DNA of 64,000 nucleotides from Pycnopodia helianthoides (Eukaryota; Echinodermata; Asteroidea; Forcipulatida; Asteriidae), in NCBI GenBank assembly GCA_032158295.1, contig CM063250.1, positions 4,885,001 through 4,949,000 on the forward strand, given 5' to 3'. Of this stretch, positions 46,178 to 60,000 are shown piece after piece. The notes under the pieces are model-generated. The model searched no databases. It saw nothing but the letters and a program-made list of their open reading frames with translations, and was not told where the DNA came from. Each line of letters starts with the position of its first letter. The first letter of the stretch is position 1. The position numbers and the translations under genes were made by a program.

Positions 46178-46768
46178 GCACTGTGCCATTTTCCCGCTTT
46201 ATTATTCACCACACTACAGCAAATATTCAAATTGTTTGACTCCATTATTATTGTCACTTTGATTGGTGCAGAGAGCAGCCACGTGGTTGTTTCTCGGGCA
46301 ACCGAATGAATCTTATTGTGTACTTATGAAAATAATGTTGCCAGTGTACGTTACTCACTAAAATTATAATTTTTCTGTTGTTGTTGGAACGTCTCTTCGT
46401 GTTTCCATGTTGTTCTTTTGAGGTTTAAATTTTTTGGCTGAGGACCTTTATCACACAGTAATAGCAATCTTCACAAAAAAACTATGTAAACAAACCGGCT
46501 GAAAAGGAATTTTTTGTAACGCATACACAGAATAGTCCAGTAAATTAAAATTTATCGGGAGTGAAATAATTAATGCTGTGCAATGGAACCGAAAAACAAT
46601 GTACACCCTACATTATTATTTCCTCATTAGCGAATAAAGTTATATAGAAAAATTATAATTTTACTGAACTAAAGAAGCTGTGTGATAAAGGTCTGTAAAG
46701 AAACTGGGATGGGAAATGTGGGAGGTGAATTTATGGGGGTGGGTGTTAGGGCTCAGTGGAAGGGAATA

Positions 46769-46983
46769 TTATACCCTTGCCATGAAATATGTAAATTGAA
46801 TATCGCGCGTGCGCACTCTGGTTGGCAAAATGGCTGAACTTCGCGCCTTTTTGTTTGGGACTGATGACGCACACGCGCCTGTGCGTCTGCCTACTGCTGC
46901 ACAACTCAACGGCATTTGCCAACCAACAATAGTGTCTGTACGCATGCGTGAATGTAACCAGCATATTTCATGGCAAAGGTCCA
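46769..46983. mobile_element. MITE with CCATGAAATATG ends, copy 2
   Basis: Same family as 21144-21363, with inverted ends (cccttgccatgaaatatgta / catatttcatggcaaagg). Confidence 0.75.
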
Positions 46984-47014
46984 TCCATTTACTGTGGGGT
47001 GATGATTGACTAGA

Positions 47015-47245
47015 CTGGGGGGGGGGCTTAAAAGTTGGAGGGGAGTTTAAAACTTGGAAGGGCGGGGGGGGGGGCTTACAACTTGGAGGGGATACTTTGA
47101 GGGGCGTGGCGGAGGGAAATCTCGTGGGAGGGAGTAGGGGTATGCTTTGAACTTGCAGGGAATATATCATTGAGGGGCTTGGGGGGGGGGCTAAAATTTT
47201 GGCTCGGTGGAGCTTTTCCTTAAAGTTGAGAGGACGGGGGGGGGT
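47015..47245 (+). repeat. G-run block upstream of the protease gene
   Basis: Repeated runs of 6-13 G separated by ctta, aacttggag and similar. The open minus-strand frame through it is Pro-rich low complexity, not a gene. The block lies about 0.8-1.0 kb before the protease start codon. Confidence 0.8.
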
Positions 47246-47311
47246 AGCCTGCCTAAAAAGAGGGGAGGTTATTATGATGATGGACTCATGTTTATATTGA
47301 TCTACATTATA

Positions 47312-47552
47312 CTGGCTCTGCTTACCGCCGAATTCTGCGCTTGCGGTGACCATTCTCCGCTTACTGTTCAAGCGCCGAATTTCTGCGCTAGCTGTGTAAG
47401 CGTAGAAAGCCTAGTAACGTGGAGGGCGCATGCGCACAAGCCGAAATTTCCCGCTAACCCGTGAAATACGCTTGACGTAAGCACGGAATTCCCTGCTTCC
47501 GCAAGCGCCGATTCTTTGCTTACGGTAAGCAGAGCCATGAAATTGGGCCCAG
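47312..47552. mobile_element. GGGCCCAATTTCAT MITE (CAG target), diverged copy
   Basis: Right end agccatgaaattgggcccag is intact; the left end shows only ggctctgcttaccgc. Confidence 0.6.
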
Positions 47553-48024
47553 ATTGGGCAAAATCGTGCGCAATCTCTAGATTGAGCAAATCCCTAAAAT
47601 GCGCTTAACGTGTGCATTACATACAGTGTGAACCATCTTTGTTTTGTCGGTGACCTTGGCCGCGCCGCGCTCTTGACAGCCTTGTGATGTGTCAAGTACT
47701 TTGTTTATTGAGTACACACGCTCGGATCGTGTACCATTGTGTGGCAGGGTTCAGGGAAAGTTTTGACTAAACAAGTCTTTTTTTGCTGCGTTCTTTTCTA
47801 CGATGTAAGTCTTGACACTGTCATGCTGTGAGTGAGTGTGACACTGACAGGTCTTTCCGGGTGGTCCTGTGCCCATTTTGAACAAGACGATGTGTGAAGT
47901 TCAAAATTGCATGGCCGTGTGGTGGCAGTGCCTCGAGTCAAGGTCCATGTCCACACTAAACGACTAAATGAAAATAGTGATACTTTTTCTTCTAACAACT
48001 AGTTCCTAAATTAATTTATTCGCC

Positions 48025-51000
48025 ATGTTGAGGATGGAGGTATCGTATCACAAAATGTGTAAATTGATGTTACTGGCGACATTGCTGTGTCAAGTTTGCC
48101 ATTCACTTGAAGGCGATTTATTTGCAACAGGTAAGTACACACATGTTGTACAAATGAGAAAAAGTACCCATGCTCCATGACCATGATGCCGTGGTACAAT
48201 TAACCATCAACCACCAGGGAGTACCACTGCCAGTACAGTACACTAGTACCAGACCAGAATATAACATGAGGTAGACGAGAAGTACAAGTAGAACATTATT
48301 TTTTTGTTTTAGTACCCTAACAGTAACACTAACTCTAACATCAATGTATGTAATGCACTGTATATGATTGTATTTCCTTCCTCCATGTGTAGGCTTAACT
48401 CTGTACTTTCCTGAGTAGTCCTGTGAAAAAAATCAAAGACAAAAGGCTTGTTACTTGAGTGAGATTTGAACCCACGACCTTCTGCCATTCAACTTAAGAG
48501 CAGGGCCCAATTTCATGGCTCTGCTTACCGCGGAATTCTGCGCTTACGGAGCCCTTGTAGCACATAATTCTATGATACGTGAGCGCAGAAATCTGCGGTA
48601 AGCATGGTAAGCAGAGCCATGAAATTGGGCCCAGATGTCTTACTACCACTATCACCCAGATTGCCAGTGGTAGCTAGAGGCAGTTCGAATCCTTTGTTTT
48701 AGCAGGGGCTATACCGCAACAATTTCATAGATGATAAATTTACATGGGGGACAAAGAATTGTTTTTTACATTAACAGTAAACAGTCACACCATAAAGCAC
48801 TGTATTATACTCAGTTCTCTGTCAGTCGTAAAGAAGTGCTCAGTATTAAGGTGTAATTGTTGAATGTTGTGTTTACCCAAAACCGTTTACTGTTACATTG
48901 TAATGGGCTTGTAAACTGTGAATACATTTACCTGTCTGAAAATTTACTCTTCAATCAAATGGCATTTATGTCGTAGTGCTGGCTAAGGTGAATCTTTAGC
49001 CACACTAGTGACTAGTGGGGCTAAAGTGTTCAGTGCAGGTTGTCTACTTGTCTGCTTGTTGAGAAAACAGCAGAAACTGACACAGTATTTTCATCAAGAC
49101 AGGCCTGGAATTACACAGAGGCCACAGAGGCCATGGCCTCCGTTGCTCTGCTCTTGGCCTTGGTGCCCCTTCAAAAGTTGCCCATAGACTTTTTCCAATG
49201 GAAGTGCCCTTTGCAAAGTGAAAATGGCCTTGCCCTCTCAAAGATGAAATTTCAGGCCTGTCGAGACCTCGAATCTATTCTTGCTCAGCGAAGTGACAGC
49301 GGGTACCAACAGCATGTCTGACTGCAGCGTTTACAAGCGGACACCACGGACATTTGAATCTACACTAAGATGCCTTGAAGCAATCTTTGGAGATTCACAA
49401 AATTGTTGACATACTTTTATTGACTTCTATAATCAACTGGGGCACTTCAGATTTTGCAGTTGGTGCTTACTACTGTTCCACCCCAACTTGACAATCGCAC
49501 CAACTATAGTTGGGACTGGTCCCAACTATAGTTTGGACTGGTCCCAACTTGAGTGTTAAAGTTGGAGTGTCCCAACTCTAGTTGGGACAGTGGAAATGTT
49601 ACAGGGCACCAGTGGAGCAAGCTGGGGAGCTCTCTGCATTTGCAGGTTGTGTGTGTGTGATAGCAGAATCCCAGAAAAAAAAAATTATATTATGAATCAA
49701 TAAATTGTTGGACTTGTTTTCTGTGTTGTACAAGAGGTCTTTCTTGTTCTCAAAAAAAAGGAAAACTTTTTCAGGGTGAATAAGGTGGAAAAAGTTGTTC
49801 CTGTGACCTCCTTTTAATTTACTTTAGTTTTTTTTTTATGAAAAGGTTGGCCACAAAGGTCTTCAAAACAACAAAACCACATGACAAAATTCACTCTCTT
49901 CTACTATTCTAAAGGCAAAACTTGGCTCACAACCCACATAATGAACAAGTTGAGGAGCGTGAGCTTCACGCCCACATGTCACAGTCTCCGTGAATGCCAC
50001 GATCGATCACGGTTATCACGTTTGCTGAGGCTGTCCTGTACAGTACAGCCTTTACTGTAGAGTTCTATGGGCGTCCCAACTATAGTTGGGATGCCCCAAC
50101 TGTATTACTCAAGTTGGGACGATTGTCAAGTTGGGGCGGAACACTACCATTACCATCTTTATAACAAGGAGGCTTTCGGATAGAATTTACACTTTTTTTT
50201 TCAGGGTCATTTTCAGAGGACCTATTAAGTGTTGACTGAAATAAACAGTTGGCCTTAGGAAATTATTAATGTCATCGATATGTTTATTAATTTGCAGAGA
50301 TCACAGAAAACATCACAGTCTCGGCAAAGGAAGATATTTTTCTTGAGTGTCTCATCACTGATCCGACCTTCTTGGATTGGCAGAAAGATGGGAAAGCCAT
50401 TGAAGTATCCAACGCGTACGCAGAGAAGCGTGTGTACATCATGAAGGGGGAGGGGCTTCTCATTCTGAACGCCGACTACAACGACCGGGGCCAGTATTTG
50501 TGCGTTGCCATCGGAAATCCGAACATGATTCACAAGACGATCATTTTGGATGTGGCGCCCTCTAGTGATGACATTCGTCCACTTCGTAGCTGTGAGTCAC
50601 ATTCTTTCCGGTTATTCTTGCATTCTTCTATATACTGTTTTTTGTTATAAGATGCTAACCATAAAATTACATGTTACCCCATCGTCTTGTAAGACACATC
50701 CATAAGAGTTGTGTTTGAGTTTCTATTCAATGGTTTTTATTTGGTCGACTTTCCAGGGCGCACCCTCAACACTAGCACGGCATACATTGTCTAGTAAAAA
50801 CCTGCTTCAGGGCAGGCTAGTAAACACCACTTCTCAATTTGCCCTACGTGGGCTTCTAAAAACTGTGCAACCTATTATTTTAAAATGCTCATATTTCTGA
50901 AAAGTGTGTGAATGTAACTTCATATGACCATTAAACTGGGCTCAAATTCATAGAGCTGCTAAGCACGAAAATTTGCTTAGCATGTAATTTCTTCATTGAT

Positions 51001-54000
51001 AAAAACAGGATTACCAACCAAATTTCCACTTGATTTTCAGGATAAGCAACCAACAACTGAATACCAGTAACACGCAATATGCAACACATGGAAATTTGGT
51101 TGGTAACCCTGTTTTTATCACGAAAGAAATTTCATGCTAAGCAAATTTTTGTGCTTACCAGCTCTATGAAATTGGGCCCAGGTTGTGATCATTACTATTA
51201 TCAGAAAGATACATCAGGGCTTCAATTTGACACTGGACTGCAATTCCAAGGCCAGTGATTTTAGCACTGGGCCAGTAAACTCGGGACCAGACAAGTCCGG
51301 CAGTCTTGTGTTTTCAATTCAATAACAGTACATCTACCTCACTCTTTTGAACAGAAGCAAATTATGTTCAAATGTTCACTTTGAGTCTGATTAAAAAAAC
51401 ACTTTCAATTCTATTGAGTAATGATTGAAATAGACTTAAATACCCTTAATGACAAATGAGGTAAATCTTCTCTTACATTGTAGTGCTTGTTCAAGTAAAA
51501 ACAGTTAAACTGTACAGGGAAGTCGTTCCTCAGTTTGAATCTGGTCTTGTAAAATTATTTCTGGTCCAGTAAGCATTTTGAGATACAAGTCCTGTGGTCT
51601 TGTGGATTGTTCCCCCAAATTCGAGCTCTGTACATTATGACAATACAGGGTTTAGAATTTGTGCTACTAACTAAATTTTTCTGTGGGCAAGTAAAATGCA
51701 CAGTTTACCAGCTGGGTGGGCTACTTTACATAAAGTTTAATAAGGACAGGTGCTGCTTTCCAAGTTTCATATTGACTTTCAAATCTTTCCTGAAGACGTT
51801 AGGCCATGTCTGAATGAGCGGCTATGGCTATGGCTATGGCTACTATTGTTGCTGAGGATGTCTTACCATTCAACACATGATGATGCAGCGATCAAGCCAC
51901 AGTTAAGCCGTAGCCGGCAATTCGGACACGGCCTTGAATGCTGTGTCTGAAGCTAATCCAAGGCCAGAATGGCAGCTATTTTTTTCCATGCCACATCAGG
52001 ACCTGCTGGTTACGACATCATCATTCAAAATTGCTCTAAAAACTCATCTGTTTTAAAAAAGTAAATGTTGACTAGTGATGTTCAACATAAATTTGTCTTT
52101 TCTTTTGAACTGTTTTTTTTTCTTCCTATTATGAGCGAGCGCAATGAGCGCCTCTTTGGCAGATACCAGCGCTATACAAGACTCCATTATTATTATTATT
52201 ATTAATAATCTGCCTCTATTTTGGTATAATGGTTATTACATTATACGTATCTATTGAACTCATAGGAGACATGACATGGATGGTTGCAATCCATAAAGTA
52301 AGTGCTTGATGAAAATGTTGAAATCAATGGCTCAAAAGACCACTCCCATTTTGTCTTTATCTTCACAGTACAGTTTGCATTTCAACTTTCATATCCCTGA
52401 TTTATTTGTCTTTATCCTTACAGTAAAGCATGCATTTTAAAATCAATTTCCCTGATTTTTCTTTGCCCTACAGTAAATTTTGCGTTTTAACTTTCTTATC
52501 CTTGATGTGTTTTATCCTACAGTAAAGTTTGCATTTGGAACTTTTATTTTCTGATTTCTTTTTATCCTATATAGTGAAGTTTGCATTTTAACTTTCATAT
52601 CCTTGATTTGTCTTATTTTACAGTAAAATTTGCATTTTAACTATTATTTTCCTAATTTGTCCTTATTTTACTGTAAAGTTTGCATTTTCTACTTACATTT
52701 CTCTGGTTTGTCTTTATCCTGCTGTAAAGTTTTCTCGTTTTAAACTTTTATTTTCGTGGTTTGTCTTTATTCTACAGTAAGATTTTCATTTCAACTTTCG
52801 TATCCCTGATTTGTCTTTATCGGATCCTACAGTAGTGGTTGCATTTTAACTATCATGCACTTGATCTGTCTTTATCCTACAGTAAAGTTTGCATTTTAAC
52901 TTAATTAATTATTTCCTTGACTAACATTTCCTACACTTTGTAACAAAAAATATTTTTTGTTTGTTTGTGCAGATCCCATTGAGTGTGGAATTCCTCGGCT
53001 CAGAGGTAAAGTCGTCGGCGGGAAAACAACCGAGGTGGGTCAGGCACCCTGGATGGCCTTACTGTGGAACAAGAAAGAGAACAAGCATTTCTGCGGCGGG
53101 GTGTTGCTCAGCAAACGTTGGGTGCTTACAGCTGCTCATTGCTTTGTAAGATTTAAGTACGACATCAAGGAATATATGGAAGTTCGTCTTGGAGAATATG
53201 ACATCTTCCAGGTTAGTGGACAATTTACTTGATCGCCAGCATACCTGAAACTGTATTGACTCCTTATGAGTATTCAGCCCCGGAATCTATAGTTGCACTT
53301 CATGTATCATCCAATCAGTCTTAATTCCTTAACAATTGTGTACCTGTGCAGTAGTTATATGAATTAACAATGTGGTAAAGGTAATAAAGTGGAAAAGTTC
53401 CTTCTTTGGCCTGAAATCCGTTATGTCTGTCGTGCATTGCGCATAATGCGTGTTGCGCATAATGCCTAGTGGGCAATTGAAAATGAAAGTACATGCCAAG
53501 CACTGCACATCAGTTTTACGGATAATGACGCAATATGGATACATGGATACAAGTTTAAAATCTTACTAATGTACATGACGTCTCCGCAGACCTTTCTACT
53601 CTAGATTGTATCTCCACCATGCAAGGTTTCAAATCCTACTCATGTACATGGTGTTGCCACAAACCTTACTAGATTGTATCTCCACCATGCAAAGTTTCAT
53701 ATCCTACTCATGTACATGGTGTTACCACAAACCTTACTAGATTGTATCTCCACCATGCAAAGTTTCAAATCCTACTCATGTACATGGTGTTGCCACAAAC
53801 CTTACTAGATTGTATCTCCACCATGCAAAGTTTCAAATCCTACTCGTGTACATGTGTTACTGCAAACCTTACTAGATTGTATCTCCACCATGTAAAGTTG
53901 AAAGTCTTACTTATTTCTAGTCATGGTTCTAACTGTTCTTCTCTTTTTTTCTTCTTTTTTTATTAGGGGGGGGGGGTTTGACCACAAAAATGACCTTATG

Positions 54001-57000
54001 TTTTTGATCAAAGTGTGTTTTGTTTTGTTTCTAAACAGGAAGAAGGATCGGAAAGAGTCCTTCAAGTAGAGCAGATCATAGTTCATCCAGAATATGATAA
54101 GGACACGTTTGACTCGGACATTACCCTCTTGAAACTCAGACAGCCAGTCACCTACACCGACTACATCGTCCCTAGTAAGTGGATCGCCGAAGACTGTGGG
54201 AATTGTGTGATGTCTGTTTTCATTTTGTTGGTATTAAAGGCAGTGGATACTTTGGGTAACTACTGAGAAATACTTACCATAAAAACTTACTTGATAAGGA
54301 GCACCTGAGAGCTGCTGATAGTAAAAAAAATTGTGAGAAATGACTCCCTCTGAAGTGATGTAGTGTTTGAGAAAGAGGTAATTTCTCGCTTAAGTATTTG
54401 TATCTGAGAAAGGCTTCAGCTCGGGCATATGAAAGCACACAATTCTATGCAACAAGGGTGTTTTATCCTGTCATTATTTTCTTGCAACAGAAAGATAAAG
54501 AATATTTTTAAGTTCATGCTTTACTTGAATACAAACGGCAATCTTTGTGAATCAGAAATTAAAACCATTGTAGATTTTGTTTATTTTTGACTGTTGACAG
54601 TTTGTCTGCCGAGTGAGATTAGGGCGTTGAATCTACTCCGAGCCCATACCAGAGGCTACATCACAGGATGGGGACGTACTGGAGAAATTGCTCAAACTAC
54701 TACCAGATATCTCAGGAGGGTAGTTATAACTTAACCTTTTAGCTAGATATAATTAACGTACCGGTGCTCTACCAACTGAGCTATCTAGCCCTATGTTGGC
54801 GGTCTCCCTATTTTGTCAATATCTTTGTTCGGGGTGCCAGTCAGAAGCCATGCAACCGTTAACTGCGTGTAGCCAGGGATCACACCCAAGTTTACGATAC
54901 AACCTGGGAAGCAGCAGCACGGGATCACCTTGAGGGGATGCAACTTTTTTAATTTAAATGGCAAGTAATGAACCACAAGGGAAACTGACTGATAGAATTG
55001 ATAGAATTGAGATGGAACAAGTTCCATGATGACGTTAGAAAATCTACTCCTACTGTAGTAGAACAAATAGCAAGACAAGTTCTCTAAAGAACAAAATCTA
55101 CACAGCGGAGTAGATCATTATACACATGGTGTTACCGCAAACCGAATATACATTGATACCTCACCATGCAATGCCTCAAAAACCATAGACATTAGAGAGG
55201 TTATGCTATGCAGCTTAACCTCCCTAATGTGGGCAACAACTGCTAGGATATCTTGAGGGTAGTTTTAACCCGTATTTAAATGCCGATATACTGTCTACCG
55301 ATTGCAAGACTGTCTGACCAAGCTTTAAATTTGGGAAGCCTGTAATTTTTGCAACATGTCGGGGCTGTCAAACTCCTAAGAAATCTTTTGACATTTGACA
55401 GACTGTCACTTCTGATTAAAACTAGAGCAGTGTGGCCGTTGATGTTTTTTTGACAGGTGAGACTGCTAGTGATGGACCAGCAGACGTGCAACACCCGACA
55501 TCGGGACATCATTACCAACCGGATGTTTTGTGCCGTGTCGGACGAGAGACCGATGGTGAGGGACTCCTGCTTTGGAGACAGTGGAAGCCCCTTTGCTGTC
55601 AGGGTGAGAACAAACCAATCATGCTGCTTCACAATCGTGAAAAAATATTGGTTTTCGAATAGCCCTAGTTGAAAAGACTATTTCTGGTGAATAACTTCAT
55701 CTGATTTTCATTTTTACTCTTTAAATATTATTATGCAATGCATTAAATGATGAATTTTTCTTATTCAATTGTACCAGCTCTGTGCAGGTGTTCTCAATAA
55801 GCATCTTTTTAAAACTCTGCCTCAATTTGTTATATTTTCATTTCTTGTTATTTGATGTTTTATCTTTTGTTCATAAATTTCCCATGATTCATTCATGTCT
55901 GTCTCTGCTTGGCTTGTGTTTTTCAAACAATTCATATCAAACGAGTTTTGCTGTAATTTTTTTGAGCTGTCTTGAGTAGATTTGTTAATTATTATGCAAG
56001 GGTAGCTGAGGGAATTGTATCAAATATTGTGTACAAAATCCTTGTCTCTTTACCCTAACCCTTACTTACACAGCAGAGTCCAATTTCATAGAGCTGCTTA
56101 AGCAGAAATGATTGCTTACAGATTTTCTGCTGAGCAAAAATAAGCAGGAGACCAGTCGCGGATGGTAAATATCACGTGGTATATTGGCTGGTAACCTTAT
56201 TGGGGTTAAGCGAAATTATGTTGTGCTGAGGCTACCTTTTTGTGCTTAAGCAGCTCTATGAAATTAGGGACCTGTTTGGCATTGCAAGACTTTTGTCTCT
56301 CATGTGTACATTGTTCAAGTTCTCCTGAACCCTTACCCTCCAAAATCCTTGTCTATTTTTCATTCATCATGTTTTCATTCAGCATTGCCAGACGGCGAGT
56401 GGCCAGAGCTCTGAAGAGTCGACCGTAGTTCAATATTCTCTTTTTAATTCTTTCTTGTAAAGTTTCATCAGTAGTGTAATGTTCATTGCTCGGTACCCTG
56501 CTTTCCAATGTTGATTTCCTTCCAGGTTTTATTGCTTTATTGTTGTTATAGGAGTTGTTTTTATCATTGTAGTTGATTGACATACTTTGTGAGCTTGAGC
56601 AAGGTACTTCCGTAGTTGGCATTTTGTAAACTCGCCCACGTACTTTGTGCATTGTTCATATGGTGTATGCCAAATTCATTTTAATTTAATTAAAATTAGA
56701 ATTGATTCAGTAATAAGTATCACCCTAACGGACCACTTCTTGTAATAATTATTGACACTTATTATTTTAATTTGATCATGACATAAGATGTTTACTATAG
56801 AGCAATTTGTAGGCCTAAGTTTATTTCATTACTGCACATAAATCTTATCTAGACTTAATACTTATTTCTAAATTTGTAAACTGAATGTTCATTCCTTGAT
56901 TCTAAGAAGGTTTGTGGTAACAGCAAGGACATAATCTCACTAGTGAGTTATGGTGGAAAGAACTGATGGTGTAACATCTCAACAGTTCGATCTGACTGTC

Positions 57001-60000
57001 TTCAGGAAATTATTTCCATGGTGTCACCACAAACCTTACTACTATAGATTGTGTTTCCACTGTGCTTCACAGTTTCAAATCCTACGTTTATACTTTTAAT
57101 CCTGGGTAAATACCATAGTATAAATTAACGACTACTAATTGATTTTGTCTTTTTAGGACAATAAGCGATGGTATTTGGTCGGTCTTGTGAGTTGGGGCAT
57201 AGGATGCGCTAGACATCGCTTCCGGGAGTTTATACCAGGGTACACCGCTTCACACATTGGATTAACAATCTCATCGGAGATGACACCGATACATGTGCAG
57301 GTTGGTAAAGTACAGACTCCACTATTGACCCCTTGCACGGTGTGGAACGCACCTCCGCACGATGCACGTCCACCATTTCCACCTTCTGTGTACATTTTTA
57401 CTCCCAAAATGGCAGGCAGGATTGGCGCGTGCATGGTAAGTGCGCTGCGCGTTGTGCATGGGGTCAATTGATCAAAATTCATTGTTTGCCCTGCGTCCAC
57501 AAGGAGCCCACCTTACTAATTTCGGAAGCAACTCATGTCCACTTTTTTTTACATGCGAGTCGGACATCCGTTATTCTGATATGTGAAATTTGTGCGTGTA
57601 AATGGACTAAGTTGTCGTTGTATAACTTTTTACATTCCTTGTGTTCAAATCATTCAGGGCTTCAAGAGACGTTGTCGGAGATGACGAGTCAGCTCGCGAC
57701 ACAAGACGATGAAATCAAACGTCTCAAAGAACTACTCAAAGAAAAGAGACAACTGCACAATGGTAAAGAAAATAAAAAAACAAATTATCAAAAAGTATAT
57801 AAAAAATGTCTCAGCTTTTGGAAACAAAGTTTTCAGAAACATTTTCTGAGCTTATGATTTGTGGAGATTAAAAGTGTACATAATTATTAGAGTTAATTCG
57901 GCAAGTAGAGGGCTTTGATGAGCATACTTCAACATACAATGTTTAACCTGCTCCTAAAAGCCTTTTTATATCTTAATTTAATCTATTATATAACTTACAA
58001 TATGATGAATTGGTTGTTACTGCCAAGCAGTAAATGAGTGTTGGCTGCTATTAGTGGATAGAGTTGAGTCTCCAGTAAATGAATGTTGGCTGCTAGTAGT
58101 GGATAGAGTTGACTCTCTCCAGTAAACGAGTGTTGGCTGCTAGTAGTGGATCGAGTTGACTCTCTCCAGTAAATGAGTGTTGGCTGCTATTAGTGGATAG
58201 AGTTGACTCTCTCCAGTAAACGAATGTTGGCTGCTAGTAGTGGATAGAGTTGACTCTCTCCAGTAAACGAGTGTTGGCTGCTAGTAGTGGATAGAGTTGA
58301 CTCTCTCCAGTAAATGAGTGTTGGCTGCTATTAGTGGATAGATGTGACTCTCTCCATTCAATGAGTGTTGACTGCTATTAGTGGATAGAGTTGACTCTCT
58401 GCAGTAAATGAGTGTTGGCTGCTATTAGTGGATAGAGTTGACTCTCTCCAGTAAACGAGTGTTGGCTGCTAGTAGTGGATAGAGTTGACTCTCTCCAGTA
58501 AATGAGTGTTGGCTGCTATTAGTGGATAGAGTTGACTATCTTCTGTAAACAAGTCTTAGCTGCTATTTTTGGATAGAATTGACTCTCTCCAGTAAATGAG
58601 TGTTGGCTGCTATTAGTGGATAGAGTTGACTATCTTCTGTAAATGAGTGTTAGCTGCTATTTGTGGATAGAGTTGACGCATGTAATTTTAATAAGGCAGA
58701 ATGCTTTTTTCTTTCCAGAGACTTCAACAACAAATTCATTTCAGTCTCCTGACCTTCAGGATACCCCTGACCTCTTGACACCTGACCCAACGAGGGCTCC
58801 GTTGAACTCCCGCCAGAGTACACCTCCCCACGAGCTCCGTATTCCTTGCCTACAGGGGTCGTGTGCTCATGTAGGGGGGTATCATGTGAGTGCCGTATGT
58901 GAAGATGACTTCTGTTCTTGTGAATCTCCTTACTATTCCAGAGCATCTTGCCTGCGTAAGTAACTAAGTTGTATCAATAAATTGCGGACAAAAGTTAATG
59001 GCCCGACGTTTCAACCCCAGCAAAGTCTTTCTCGAAGGCAAAATGACAACACAACACACATAAACAGGTATACTGGTGTAACAGAAGCAGTCAAGTGGAA
59101 AGAAATGGAAAGAGAGAGAGGCCGAAAGTCGACAGAAAAAGCAAGGGATGAACATTGAAGGAGACAAAGGGGAGGGGGCGGGGTTAGAGGGAAGGGGGTG
59201 GTTGAATTGAATTGTGTAGAGTTACAATCGGCTTGAGAATCATTTTGTCACGTTGTTGCAAAAGCTTTGTGTCTCGCACGAAAATGCTCGTGCAACAACA
59301 TTGTATCTCGGCGTGTACTTGTTTTGTGCGAACGAGATACGACATTTTGCCAATTTCAAACTTGTGCATAACGCAAGTGCCGTTTTAGGGGATGCAACGC
59401 TTCTGCAACGACTTTAAAAACTGAAGAAGAGTTGTGTTATTCAAATATAAAATGTGTGCCTGGCAAATTCTTAGCTATACACAGATGACATGATTTGCAA
59501 CATTTAAAGTTGTCTTCTGACAAATTAAGTTTGTAAAAAAAATGGAAACCATCTTTTATTTGTTTGTAATTTAGCTCGATATGGGTCGTGCGTAATTAAA
59601 CACGATGCTCCTACAGCGATTGCGATGCCTTCCTTTCAAGGCGAGTCTCAGATGACGTACAGTTGTCTCGCCGATGATAACAGCCGGTACCGCGTTCACG
59701 TCTTGGCCGTGTACGAGGGAAACCGTCACACCGTTCCCCCCAAGGCGGGCGATATGGAGGTACTGGTAGAGGGCCAGCTGTCGGGGGAGCGAGACGAGAG
59801 GAGAGGGGTGGTGCTGGTGCTGGTGTCCTTCGAACCAGTCAACTGGACTGTCCATGTGATCGGACAAGCCATGGTAGAGAGAGTCATTCTGGTGAGACAC
59901 GTTGCGTACTGATGGCATTATGTACAGGCCTGGAATTAACCCACGGCAGCCGTGGCATTTGCCGCTGGTGCCTTGTGCTGTTTGCTGTCGTGCCCTTTGC

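Larger units (their letters stand above)
38370..48024. other. Intergenic stretch between the small gene and the protease gene
   Basis: No convincing gene. Holds a TTAA MITE of family C (39120-39511), a tandem repeat of about 101 bp (41211-41560), a 57-bp doublet (41721-41832), a tRNA-element fragment (43373-43418), family A and E MITEs (43565-43959, 45818-46177), a dispersed repeat (45180-45560), a CCCTTCC-type MITE (46769-46983), a G-run block (47015-47245) and a CAG MITE (47312-47552). An acceptor-like cag at 45065 precedes a short open frame, but it runs into the dispersed repeat. Confidence 0.5.
52973..57300 (+). other. Protease gene exons 3-7: trypsin-type (S1) domain
   Basis: Landmarks: KVVGGKTTEVGQAPW (activation and N-terminus), FCGG, WVLTAAHC (His), DSDITLLKL (Asp), YITGWGRT, DSCFGDSGSP (Ser), LVSWGIGCAR. 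The usual GDSGGP reads GDSGSP. The closing helix (THWINNLIG) is found in exon 7 only after a one-base shift. Confidence 0.9.

Noticed and set aside
46769..47371. 200-codon open frame on the minus strand
   Set aside because: It runs through a MITE and the G-run block; the protein is Pro/Ser low complexity without splice or start support.
57333..57657. First part of a 174-codon open frame upstream of protease exon 8
   Set aside because: It is intron 7 sequence. Only 57658-57762 fits the gene by splice site and phase.
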